Of a stretch of 24,356 nt of DNA, positions 6,713 to 13,395 are shown one piece after another. The stretch's first letter is position 1; each line of letters opens with the position of its first letter. Both the position numbers and the translations under genes were made by a program. The notes beneath the pieces were generated by a model that saw only the letters and a program-made list of their open reading frames with translations, was not told where the DNA came from and made no database searches. This DNA is from a virus, in IMG/VR virus record IMGVR_UViG_3300046724_000080, positions 1 to 24,356 of that record. One strand, given 5' to 3'.

Positions 6713-7483
6713 ATGTCCGTCGTCGCTTTCATCCTCGCCGCGACCGACGCGGGGCCCATGATCGTCAACCGGCTGGACGTCTGCCAGACCGAGAGCGGCT
6801 TCTTCGGGATCGGCGCCTCGCTGCTCAGCACCGGCGCCAGCCCCGAGGCCGCCGAGATCGCCGGGATCACCGGCCTGCTGCATCTGCGCCGCCAGCATCA
6901 CGGCGACGGCGTGGTGGTGATGGATATCGGCGCCAACATCGGCACCCACGCCTTGGCGTGGGGCAAGGCCATGCGCGGCTGGGGCCGCGTCATGGCGGTC
7001 GAGGCGCAGCAGCGGGTTTACTACGCCCTGTGCGGGAACGTCGCGCTGAACAACCTGTTCAACGTCACGGCCGTCCACGGGGCGGTGGGCGAGGCCAACG
7101 GGATCATCACGATCCCCGAACTCGACCACGAGCGCTCGGCCTCGTTCGGCTCACTCGAACTGCGCCGCGTCACCGGCGAGGATATCGGCCAGACGCCAAC
7201 AAGCGAAACGAGCGTCGCGATGTTCACGATCGATGATGCCATGCGGGGCGGGCGCGTCGATCTGATCAAGCTCGACATCGAGGGCATGGAACTCGACGCC
7301 CTGGCCGGCGCGGAGGCGACCGTCGCGAAGTATCACCCCGTCATCGTCGCCGAATGGACGAAATGCGGCGAAGCCCCGCTGAGCGCCTGGCTCACCGCGC
7401 GCGGCTACACCGTCCACGGCACCGGCATGAACACCCTCGCCGTCCACGCCGACGATCCGATCCGGGCGGGGTTCGCCGCCTAG
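6713..7483 (+). CDS. FkbM-family SAM-dependent methyltransferase
   Basis: This 256-residue protein transfers a methyl group from S-adenosylmethionine, in this family commonly to a sugar or other small-molecule hydroxyl. The SAM-binding motif is VVVMDIGANIGTHAL (67-81), followed by GRVMAVEAQQRVYYAL (91-106) and NNLFNVTAVHGAVGE. The family signature VDLIKLDIEGMELDALAGA lies at 182-200, then HPVIVAEW. ATG 6713 has AGGAGG at 6699-6704, the best ribosome binding site in this part. The gene is the last on the plus strand and converges on the late operon, sharing CTAG with its last gene. That position fits an independently expressed cargo gene, perhaps modifying host surface glycans or a virion component. 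The substrate cannot be read from the sequence. Confidence 0.85.
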   Translation: MSVVAFILAATDAGPMIVNRLDVCQTESGFFGIGASLLSTGASPEAAEIAGITGLLHLRRQHHGDGVVVMDIGANIGTHALAWGKAMRGWGRVMAVEAQQRVYYALCGNVALNNLFNVTAVHGAVGEANGIITIPELDHERSASFGSLELRRVTGEDIGQTPTSETSVAMFTIDDAMRGGRVDLIKLDIEGMELDALAGAEATVAKYHPVIVAEWTKCGEAPLSAWLTARGYTVHGTGMNTLAVHADDPIRAGFAA

Positions 7484-7710
7484 CAGCCGGCCTCCGCGTC
7501 GGGAACCAGATGCGGCCTGGGCGCGGGCGGCAGCATCTGGGCGGCCTGCTCGCGGGCGAGCGCGTCCAGTTGGCCCTGCACCTGGTGTTTGAACGTCAGC
7601 AGCGTGTCCGCCACTTCCTCGAAAGGCTGGCGGCCCAGCACGCGCTGAATGTCGTTGAAGGTTTCCAGGCTCATGGTCAGCGTGACGGTGGGGTTGTTCA
7701 TCGGTGTCAT
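7480..7710 (-). CDS. small protein at the end of the tail operon
   Basis: This 76-residue protein begins PTVTLTMSLETFNDIQRVLGRQPFEEVADTLLTF. It resembles the short proteins often found just after phage tail-fibre genes, which have a beta start then L-G-x-x-P-F-x-x-V; that resemblance is from memory. Its ATG at 7710 lies 10 bp after the fibre stop with AGGAG in front. An in-frame ATG at 7701 is an alternative start. It overlaps the FkbM gene tail to tail by four bases. Its function is unknown. Confidence 0.65.
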   Translation of the reverse strand: MTPMNNPTVTLTMSLETFNDIQRVLGRQPFEEVADTLLTFKHQVQGQLDALAREQAAQMLPPAPRPHLVPDAEAGC

Positions 7711-7720
7711 TGGTGGCTCC

Positions 7721-9748
7721 TCATGCCGTGGTTGAGTCGGTCAGCAGCCCGGTCGCGGCGATGGCCGTGAGCAGGGACGCGAGCGCGGCGTTGCCGCCGC
7801 GCGATCCGGTTACGGCCGGTTTGGCGACCGGCGCCGTGCCGTTGAAGCCCGGTCGTTGCATCGAGACGTTGGCCGCGAACACGATGTTGCCGGAACCGCT
7901 CGGCAGCATCACGATGTCGGTCCCCCCGGTAGAGCCGGGAGAAACCAGCAGCGCGTTGTTCGCGGGTCCGCCCACGGTCAACCCGTTGGCCGCCGTCAGC
8001 CCGCCCGAGCCGCTCACCGTCAGCCCGCCAGACCCGCTCGTCGCGAGTGTGACCGCGTTGCTCGCCCCCGCGCCCGGTGTGACCGTCAGGATGCTGTTGG
8101 TGCCGCCGCCGATAATCATCGGCGCGGCGAACTGGAACCCGGCGGTGCCGGCGTTGGAAAAATACACCGGGCTGGAGGGGTTCGCGCCCGGCGCGATCGT
8201 CATGTTGTTCTGCGTGCCGCCACCGGGCGTGCCGACCTGAAGGAACGACCCGCCGACCTGGACGGAGGGGGCGCTCAGCAGCAGGTAGGTGCCGCTGGCG
8301 GCCAACGTGGCGACGGCGCCGACCGTGGCACCGGGCGTCATGGTGAGCACGTTCCTGGACCCGGAGCCCACGATCAGGGGACCGGCGGCGCCCACCGTGA
8401 CGCCGCCCACGCCACTCGCCGAGAGCAGGATGGCATTGGCGCCCGCCACGCCCGGCAGGATGCTCAGGATGTTCTGCGTCCCGCCGCCGACCACGATGCC
8501 GGTCGTCCCGGTGAACTGGACCCCGGCGGTGCCGCTGACACCCAGCACGACAGTACTGGCCGCCGTGGCGCCGGGCGTGACCGTCAGGGTGTTGTTGGGG
8601 CTCACGCCAACGGAGAGGCCCCCCGTGCCTGGCGTCACCGCGATCCCACCCGTCCCGCTCGCCGCGATCAGGGCGGCGGTGGCGGCCGTGGCACCTGGCG
8701 TGAAGGCCAGGGTGTTCTTCGGGTTGGCGCCGAACGTCACCCGCCCGTTGTTCCGCTCGATCATGAAGGCGTAGCCGAGCGGGGCGCCGGTATCGTCGAA
8801 CGGCATCATCGCGAACCGGGTGCCCAGGTTGCCGGTGCTCTCGGCCGCGGTGTCGCCGATGTGGACGCCCCAGCGCATGACGCCGTTGCGCTGCGCCGAC
8901 AGATACCCGGTGTCGGAGTTCCCGGTGACCGAATTGAACTTCACGCCCGGCCAGCCGGGCCCGGTGCTGTTGATGTAGAGGTTCGGGTCGTTGACCCCGT
9001 TGATGGTGATCGGCGCCTTGGACGAGAGGCCGTCCGCCAGATCGACGATGCCGGTGTCGCGCCAGATCTTGAACGGGTAGTCCAGCAGCGTGCCGGTATC
9101 GTCGAAGCGGGCGAACTGAAGGTGCGAGCCGGTGTTCAGCGCGACGTCGCTCTCGATATCGACCGAGCCGAGATGCAGGCCCCAGCGGCGAAGGTTGTTG
9201 ACCCGGCCCGAGATCAGGTTCGCGCCCATCACGCCCGAGGTCGCGCGGGCGTGGTTGAGGATCATCTCGGGCCAGGTGGTATCGCCCGCGATGGTGTTCT
9301 CGATCACCACCTGGGCCCGGTCGGCCGGGTCGGAGGCGAACACGTGCAGGCCCGCGACGGTGGCGCCGGAGTAGGTCACCGCGAGGTGGGCGAAGGTGCC
9401 GGTCCCGCTGACCGTCAGGTCGCCCGTTATGTTGGAGCCGAGCGAGGTCGGCGCCGGAGCCCAGGCGGAATTGACCCGGCAGTAGTAAAGCCCGTCGGTC
9501 GGCGCCTCGGGGATGCCCACGCCGCCCCCGGCGATCAGCGCGTCGACGTAGGCCTTGGAGGCCGCGTGCAGCGGCTGGGTCGGCGTGTTGCCGAGCGTCA
9601 GATCGCCGAGGACCGAGGGGTTGGTCAGCCAGCCGCCGGTGGCGTCGACCTTCTGGCTGAACCAGTAATTCCACTCCTGGGCGAGCGGCACCTGGTTCGG
9701 CTGAATCTGGGGATCGCTGTTGGTCCCGACGGTGTTGGTGGCGCTCAT
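7721..9748 (-). CDS. tail fibre protein with tandem repeats
   Basis: This 675-residue protein is a probable receptor-binding or side fibre. The N-terminus (about 1-80) has the usual fibre pattern PLAQEWNYWFSQKV, LGDLTLGN and HAASKAYVDALIAGGG, the last seen in many trimeric tail fibres. Two related blocks follow (RWGLHLG..FDDTG..LDYPFKI and RWGVHIG..FDDTG..LGYAFMI, around residues 185-320). About seven repeats starting N-x-L-x-x-x-P-G make up the shaft (about 344-631). The end, AVTGSRGGNAALASLLTAIA and TGLLTDST, is a familiar fibre C-terminus. ATG 9748 overlaps the stop of the wedge gene (ATGA). The upstream continuation of the open frame has no start evidence and is rejected. No tail-spike enzyme motif was seen. 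Confidence 0.8.
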   Translation of the reverse strand: MSATNTVGTNSDPQIQPNQVPLAQEWNYWFSQKVDATGGWLTNPSVLGDLTLGNTPTQPLHAASKAYVDALIAGGGVGIPEAPTDGLYYCRVNSAWAPAPTSLGSNITGDLTVSGTGTFAHLAVTYSGATVAGLHVFASDPADRAQVVIENTIAGDTTWPEMILNHARATSGVMGANLISGRVNNLRRWGLHLGSVDIESDVALNTGSHLQFARFDDTGTLLDYPFKIWRDTGIVDLADGLSSKAPITINGVNDPNLYINSTGPGWPGVKFNSVTGNSDTGYLSAQRNGVMRWGVHIGDTAAESTGNLGTRFAMMPFDDTGAPLGYAFMIERNNGRVTFGANPKNTLAFTPGATAATAALIAASGTGGIAVTPGTGGLSVGVSPNNTLTVTPGATAASTVVLGVSGTAGVQFTGTTGIVVGGGTQNILSILPGVAGANAILLSASGVGGVTVGAAGPLIVGSGSRNVLTMTPGATVGAVATLAASGTYLLLSAPSVQVGGSFLQVGTPGGGTQNNMTIAPGANPSSPVYFSNAGTAGFQFAAPMIIGGGTNSILTVTPGAGASNAVTLATSGSGGLTVSGSGGLTAANGLTVGGPANNALLVSPGSTGGTDIVMLPSGSGNIVFAANVSMQRPGFNGTAPVAKPAVTGSRGGNAALASLLTAIAATGLLTDSTTA
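7857..8718 (-). repeat. seven degenerate ~40-residue repeats of the fibre shaft
   Basis: Each unit begins with a variant of N-N-x-L-x-V-x-P-G-A, followed by a Val/Leu strand, S-G-x-x-G and a Gly-rich turn such as IVGGGTQ or LIVGSGSR. Unit starts include KNTLAFTPGAT, NNTLTVTPGAT, NILSILPGVAG, NVLTMTPGAT, NNMTIAPGAN, SILTVTPGAG and NNALLVSPGST. Unit length varies between about 36 and 48 residues. A trimeric beta-helical or solenoid shaft is the likely structure. Confidence 0.75.
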
Positions 9749-10158
9749 GCTGGCACTTTCCCGAGGCCCACGTTGGTCGCCTGGATCACGAACGGGCCGG
9801 TGCCCGCGATCGGCCCCAGCACCTGGAAGTCGCCCGCCGTCGAGGTGCATTGCACCTGGCCGGTGACCACCCGATCCACCGTCACCACGATGAACGCCTG
9901 CGCGAACGTCACGCCCGGCACCGTCTCGGCGGCGTGCGTCAGTTCCGCCTTGAGCAGCGGCAGCGGCGGGGTCTCGCCGAGGATGTCCTCGAAATACCGC
10001 ACCCCGCGCGTCGTGTCGTAATAGCACTCGGCGCGGAACAGGCGGATCGCCGAGGCCACGTCCTGGGCCAGCGAATAGGGCTCGGAGGCGACGGCGATGT
10101 TGCCGAAGGCGTCCAGGCACAGATCCCAGATCAGCGTGTCCAGCAGCAGGGTTTTCAT
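9745..10158 (-). CDS. baseplate wedge protein, Mu gp46 / T4 gp25 / DUF2634-like
   Basis: This 137-residue protein probably forms part of the baseplate wedge of a contractile tail. Residues 1-90 fit the gp46/gp25-like fold: DLCLDAFGNIAVASEPYSLAQDVASAIRLF, then YDTTRGVRYFEDILGETPPLPLLKAEL and PGVTFAQAFIVVTVD. Residues 95-137 are a beta-rich end (GDFQVLGPIAGTGPFVIQATNVG). ATG 10158 overlaps the stop of the preceding gene by four bases and its own stop overlaps the fibre start. The oddity is its place: wedge genes of this kind normally stand before baseplate J, while here it follows the first fibre. Confidence 0.7.
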   Translation of the reverse strand: MKTLLLDTLIWDLCLDAFGNIAVASEPYSLAQDVASAIRLFRAECYYDTTRGVRYFEDILGETPPLPLLKAELTHAAETVPGVTFAQAFIVVTVDRVVTGQVQCTSTAGDFQVLGPIAGTGPFVIQATNVGLGKVPA

Positions 10159-10727
10159 CGGCTCAGGCGGCGGGCGGCGAGCACGACGCCGCTGTCGATG
10201 ACCAGCGTGTTCGACGGCAAGGTGGTCGAGAACCCGCCGACGACCTGTTGGCAGGCGTAGGTGAAGTTCGCGACCGCGTTGGTCAGCGCGACGAATTCGG
10301 CCGCCGGCCACGCCCGCTCGGCGCCGTCGACGTCGGGCCAGTTGAACGTGACGTCTCCACCCGGCAGGCCGAGGCCCGCGTTGATCTGCGCCACGACGCC
10401 GGTCATCGAATGGCGCACGCTCTCGTTGTTCGGGTAGGTCGCGCTGAGCGCCGGCACCGTCACGCATTGCACGATGACCGGCTGGCTCATCATCGCCGTG
10501 GCCTCATCGGCCGGCGTCAGGACCGGCGGCGGCGGCGTGTAAGGCACCAGCGCGCCGCCCTGGACCGCCCACATCCGCTCGGTCCGCGCGTCCCACTGCT
10601 GGGGCGTGAGCGCCATCATGTCCTCGGGCGGCGGCGGGTTCGGATAGGTCAGCGCGTCGGTGTCATACCAGCCGAGCACCGGCTGCGGCGCGGGCCGTGA
10701 ACTGTCAAAATGCGCGAATTGCGGCAT
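10155..10727 (-). CDS. tail-fibre-associated protein (fibre assembly / DUF4376-like)
   Basis: This 190-residue protein has an N-terminal half with FAHFDSSRPAPQPVLGWYDTD, MMALTPQQWDAR and MWAVQGGALVPY. That is the pattern of small proteins encoded right after phage tail fibres and annotated as fibre assembly or tail fibre accessory proteins. The second half (about 115-190), with TFNWPDVDGAERAWPAAEFVALTNAVANFTYACQ, resembles the DUF4376 domain often found at the end of such proteins. It starts two bases after the fibre stop, so it is probably coupled to it. A chaperone role for fibre trimerisation is inferred. Confidence 0.65.
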   Translation of the reverse strand: MPQFAHFDSSRPAPQPVLGWYDTDALTYPNPPPPEDMMALTPQQWDARTERMWAVQGGALVPYTPPPPVLTPADEATAMMSQPVIVQCVTVPALSATYPNNESVRHSMTGVVAQINAGLGLPGGDVTFNWPDVDGAERAWPAAEFVALTNAVANFTYACQQVVGGFSTTLPSNTLVIDSGVVLAARRLSR

Positions 10728-10729
10728 GG

Positions 10730-12361
10730 TCAGAAACCTATCGCGATGACGAAACAGGCGAAGGGCGGCGTGAAAAACGGGGTAGTCAGCGTGGCGCCGA
10801 ACTGCGCGTTGTTGATCTGGGAGATTCCCAGTGACGAAGGCGACGTGGTGCTGACATCGTAGCCGAATGAGCCCACCACGACGAAGCAGAAGTTGGGAAA
10901 CGCGATCGGGAAATTCCACACCGAGGTCTGTTGCGTGGGCACGCCGATGGACAGCCACTGAATGATCAGCCCGTCCGGGAACCTCTGATAGCTGCCGTTC
11001 AACGGGAAGTCGTTGAGGTTGAGCACGCGGGTGCCGTCGCCCGTTCCGGTGGCCCCGACCGAAAGTCTCGCGCTTTCCGCCACGAAGGCGTGCGCGATCG
11101 AGAGGTTCCCGACGCCGTCGAGCACCATCCCGTTCCCACTCGGGGTGGCCCAGGAGCGGGTGCCGTTCTGCCCGTTCCACAGGTCGTACCAGCCGCCCGC
11201 GCGGTAGACCTGGTATTTGTGGCCGCCGTTGACGCGATCCACCTGGAACGACCACTCGCGGCCATTGAAGTCGTTCGGGCTGAAGTACGTCCCGGCATAC
11301 ATCGCGGCGGGCGTCAGGATTTGCCCGGTGACGGAGAAATTGCCCACCGGGTCCAGCGACATCAGCGTCTGTTCGCCGCCGCCGGCCGCGCCCACCCAGG
11401 ACCGCGTGCCGTTCGAACCGTTCCAGAAATCGTACCAATGGGAGCGATAAAACTGGAACTTGTGGCCAGCGGAGGGATCGACCTGAAACGACCACTCGCG
11501 GCCGCGGTCGGCGTTCGGCGAGAAGAAGCTGCCCGCGTAGATGCCCTGACCCACGACGACCTGGCCGTTGACGTTGGCGTGCCCGTCGACCTGAAGCGCG
11601 TTGCCGGCGATCAGCGCGGTCGTGGGCGTGGCGGTGACGTGCAGCGATCCGACACTCGCCGCTCCCCCCACGGTGGCCCCGTTGGTGGCGGTCAGGATCG
11701 AGGCGGAAACGGTGCCGCCCGCCGTCAGGTTGCGGACGTTGGAGACATCGCCCACGTCGCTCAGCGTGAAGATCTCGGCGGTGTAAGCGTTGTTGACCAC
11801 CGATAGGTTGCCGTTGACCGCGCGCAGCCACTTGCGCGGCGTGACCGTGCCGTTGCCGACGAAGGCGATCCCGGCGCCAGCGGAGGCGGCGGTCGTCCCG
11901 AGCCCCACCGCCGCGGTGACCGTCAGGCCGGCGACGTTGGGATCGGGGAACTGCGGGGTCTGCCAGCCGCCGCCGCCCGCGTCCGGGTTCGAGAGGTTGT
12001 TGTCGGCCGTCGATTGCCAGATGAGGTTCGGGACCGTGTTGGAGCCGACGCGTGCCTCGGCCGGGTAGCCGCCGATCGCGCCCTGGAAGGTCGGGTCGTA
12101 GCGGATCGGCCCGCCCGCCTGCTGCCAGCGCTCCCAGGCGGTGATCTGGTTGAGCACGCCGTTCATGTCGGCGCCGAACGGCGGCACGCCGCCGGCCGCG
12201 ACGGGGGTGAAGGTCAGCGGCGGGAAGCCGTCCGAGAAGCTGGCCGCGCCCGGCGTGACGTGGATTTGCGAGGCGTTCGGCACCGGGCGGATAAAACCCG
12301 CTCCGGCGCCCGAGGCCCACGGCGTCGGCATCTTCAGAGGTTGGCTGGTTACTCGCTGCAT
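10730..12361 (-). CDS. tail fibre protein with gp53-like receptor-binding tip
   Basis: This 543-residue fibre attaches to the baseplate by its N-terminus (23-130: RPVPNASQIHVTPGAASFSDGFPPLTF, FGADMNGVLNQITAWERWQQAGG, IGGYPAEARV), a common fibre anchor. A Gly/Thr/Val-rich shaft runs from 140 to 265. Two copies of a ~78-residue module occupy 266-422. The tip (455-543), with YQRFPDGLIIQW, FPIAFPNFCFVVVG and FACFVIAIGF, matches the gp53-like C-terminal domain seen in many fibres, which normally carries receptor specificity. ATG 12361 has GAGAGG four bases upstream; MPTPW ten residues later is an alternative. The open frame continues far upstream, but that region belongs to the overlapping DUF2612-type gene. 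Confidence 0.82.
   Translation of the reverse strand: MQRVTSQPLKMPTPWASGAGAGFIRPVPNASQIHVTPGAASFSDGFPPLTFTPVAAGGVPPFGADMNGVLNQITAWERWQQAGGPIRYDPTFQGAIGGYPAEARVGSNTVPNLIWQSTADNNLSNPDAGGGGWQTPQFPDPNVAGLTVTAAVGLGTTAASAGAGIAFVGNGTVTPRKWLRAVNGNLSVVNNAYTAEIFTLSDVGDVSNVRNLTAGGTVSASILTATNGATVGGAASVGSLHVTATPTTALIAGNALQVDGHANVNGQVVVGQGIYAGSFFSPNADRGREWSFQVDPSAGHKFQFYRSHWYDFWNGSNGTRSWVGAAGGGEQTLMSLDPVGNFSVTGQILTPAAMYAGTYFSPNDFNGREWSFQVDRVNGGHKYQVYRAGGWYDLWNGQNGTRSWATPSGNGMVLDGVGNLSIAHAFVAESARLSVGATGTGDGTRVLNLNDFPLNGSYQRFPDGLIIQWLSIGVPTQQTSVWNFPIAFPNFCFVVVGSFGYDVSTTSPSSLGISQINNAQFGATLTTPFFTPPFACFVIAIGF
11096..11566 (-). repeat. two tandem ~78-residue modules in the tail fibre
   Basis: Residues 266-344 and 346-422 share YAGxxFSPN, then GREWSFQVD, GHKxQxYR, WYDxWNGxNGTRSW and V-G-N-x-S at matching places, about half identical. 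Differences concentrate in the loops between the conserved parts. The pair looks like an internal duplication of a beta-sandwich or carbohydrate-contact module. Confidence 0.85.
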
Positions 12362-12369
12362 GGCACCTC

Positions 12370-13395
12370 TCAGATGACCGTGGCTGTGGCGCGCACGCTG
12401 CCCGTCCCGCCGATCCGCGCCGCGCCGGCCTCCCTCTCCACCGCCCCGACACGCACGAGACCGGCCCCGGCGACGATGGCGCCAGCAGCCGCGACCGTGT
12501 GTGTCCCCGCGGCGCGCACGCCACCGGCCCCGGCGATCGCCGCGCCGGCCTGGACCCCGCGCCGGATCACGGCGTCCGCCTGGACCCCGCCCAGGCCCGC
12601 CACGCGGGCCGCTCCGGGGAAGGTGCCGGCGAGGTGAACGGAGGCGTCCACCTGGACCGAGCCCACGCCGCCCAGGACGGCCGCCGTGGCCCCCCGGACC
12701 ACCGGGTTGGCGATCACCCGGCCGGAGCCGGCGAACAGCGACGGGGCGAGGCTGACCCCGCCTCCCGCGCGCATCCCGCCGCGCCCGTCGATCTGGGCCG
12801 CGGCCGCCTGGCGCAGCCACGAGGGCTGGCCGAAACTGTAGGTGACGTTGACCCCGGTCGGCCTCGGGAGCACCCCGGACTGGCTGATGATCGCGGCGAC
12901 CACCCGCGGCGGGAGGAACTCGAAGACGTAACTGAGCGACATGTTCCGGTTGTCGGCGATGTAGGTTTTGCCCAGCGAGCCGAACAGATTGATCAGCAGT
13001 TGGTTGGTCGCCGGGATCGAGCCGTCGATGATGTTGAACGCGGCCTTGGCCAGGATCAGCACCCGGTAGCCGTCGTCGCTCAGCGCGAAATTGCCGGTCA
13101 GCGGCTCGTTGTTGAAGAAGATGCCCTGATTGAACGGCCACGCCGACAGCGCGGTGGCCTCCTCGAAGCCGAACCACGGGTCGTCGACCTGGATCTTCAG
13201 CACCCGATCGACCGCGACGATGCGGCCCCAGACATCGAGGCCGTAGCCCTGGGCGGTGTCGACGTTCCAGACGAGGTCGTAAAACGCATCGAGGTTCGCC
13301 GTCGGGTCGAGCCACTGATTGACGGCGTAAAGTAGAGTTTGAATAGTTGGTGCCTGGTTGTACTGGCTTATTACCGTGCCCTGCCAGTTGATCAC
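12370..13395 (-). CDS. DUF2612-type baseplate protein (gpI-like position)
   Basis: This 341-residue protein has an N-terminal ~200 residues that fit DUF2612: LDAFYDLVWNVDTAQGYGLDVWGRIVAVDRVLKI, then FGFEEA, DDGYRVLILAKAAFNIIDGSIPATNQLL and MSLSYVFEF. Members sit directly after baseplate J and are thought to link the wedge and fibre, like P2 gpI. The last ~135 residues are a Gly/Ala/Val repeat (units like GxGxVxAxA, including GVGSVQVDA, GLGGVQADA, GAGGVRAAG and GTGSVRATA), probably an extended shaft or collar. The start is GTG at 13395, overlapping the J stop (GTGA). The product probably joins the fibre encoded 8 bp downstream. Confidence 0.75.
   Translation of the reverse strand: MINWQGTVISQYNQAPTIQTLLYAVNQWLDPTANLDAFYDLVWNVDTAQGYGLDVWGRIVAVDRVLKIQVDDPWFGFEEATALSAWPFNQGIFFNNEPLTGNFALSDDGYRVLILAKAAFNIIDGSIPATNQLLINLFGSLGKTYIADNRNMSLSYVFEFLPPRVVAAIISQSGVLPRPTGVNVTYSFGQPSWLRQAAAAQIDGRGGMRAGGGVSLAPSLFAGSGRVIANPVVRGATAAVLGGVGSVQVDASVHLAGTFPGAARVAGLGGVQADAVIRRGVQAGAAIAGAGGVRAAGTHTVAAAGAIVAGAGLVRVGAVEREAGAARIGGTGSVRATATVI

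Noticed and set aside
7856-10021. A 721-codon plus-strand open frame opposite the fibre and wedge genes
   Set aside because: The translation is an Arg/Gly/Ala/Asp-rich shadow typical of the antisense of GC3-rich genes. The minus strand carries recognisable fibre and wedge patterns.
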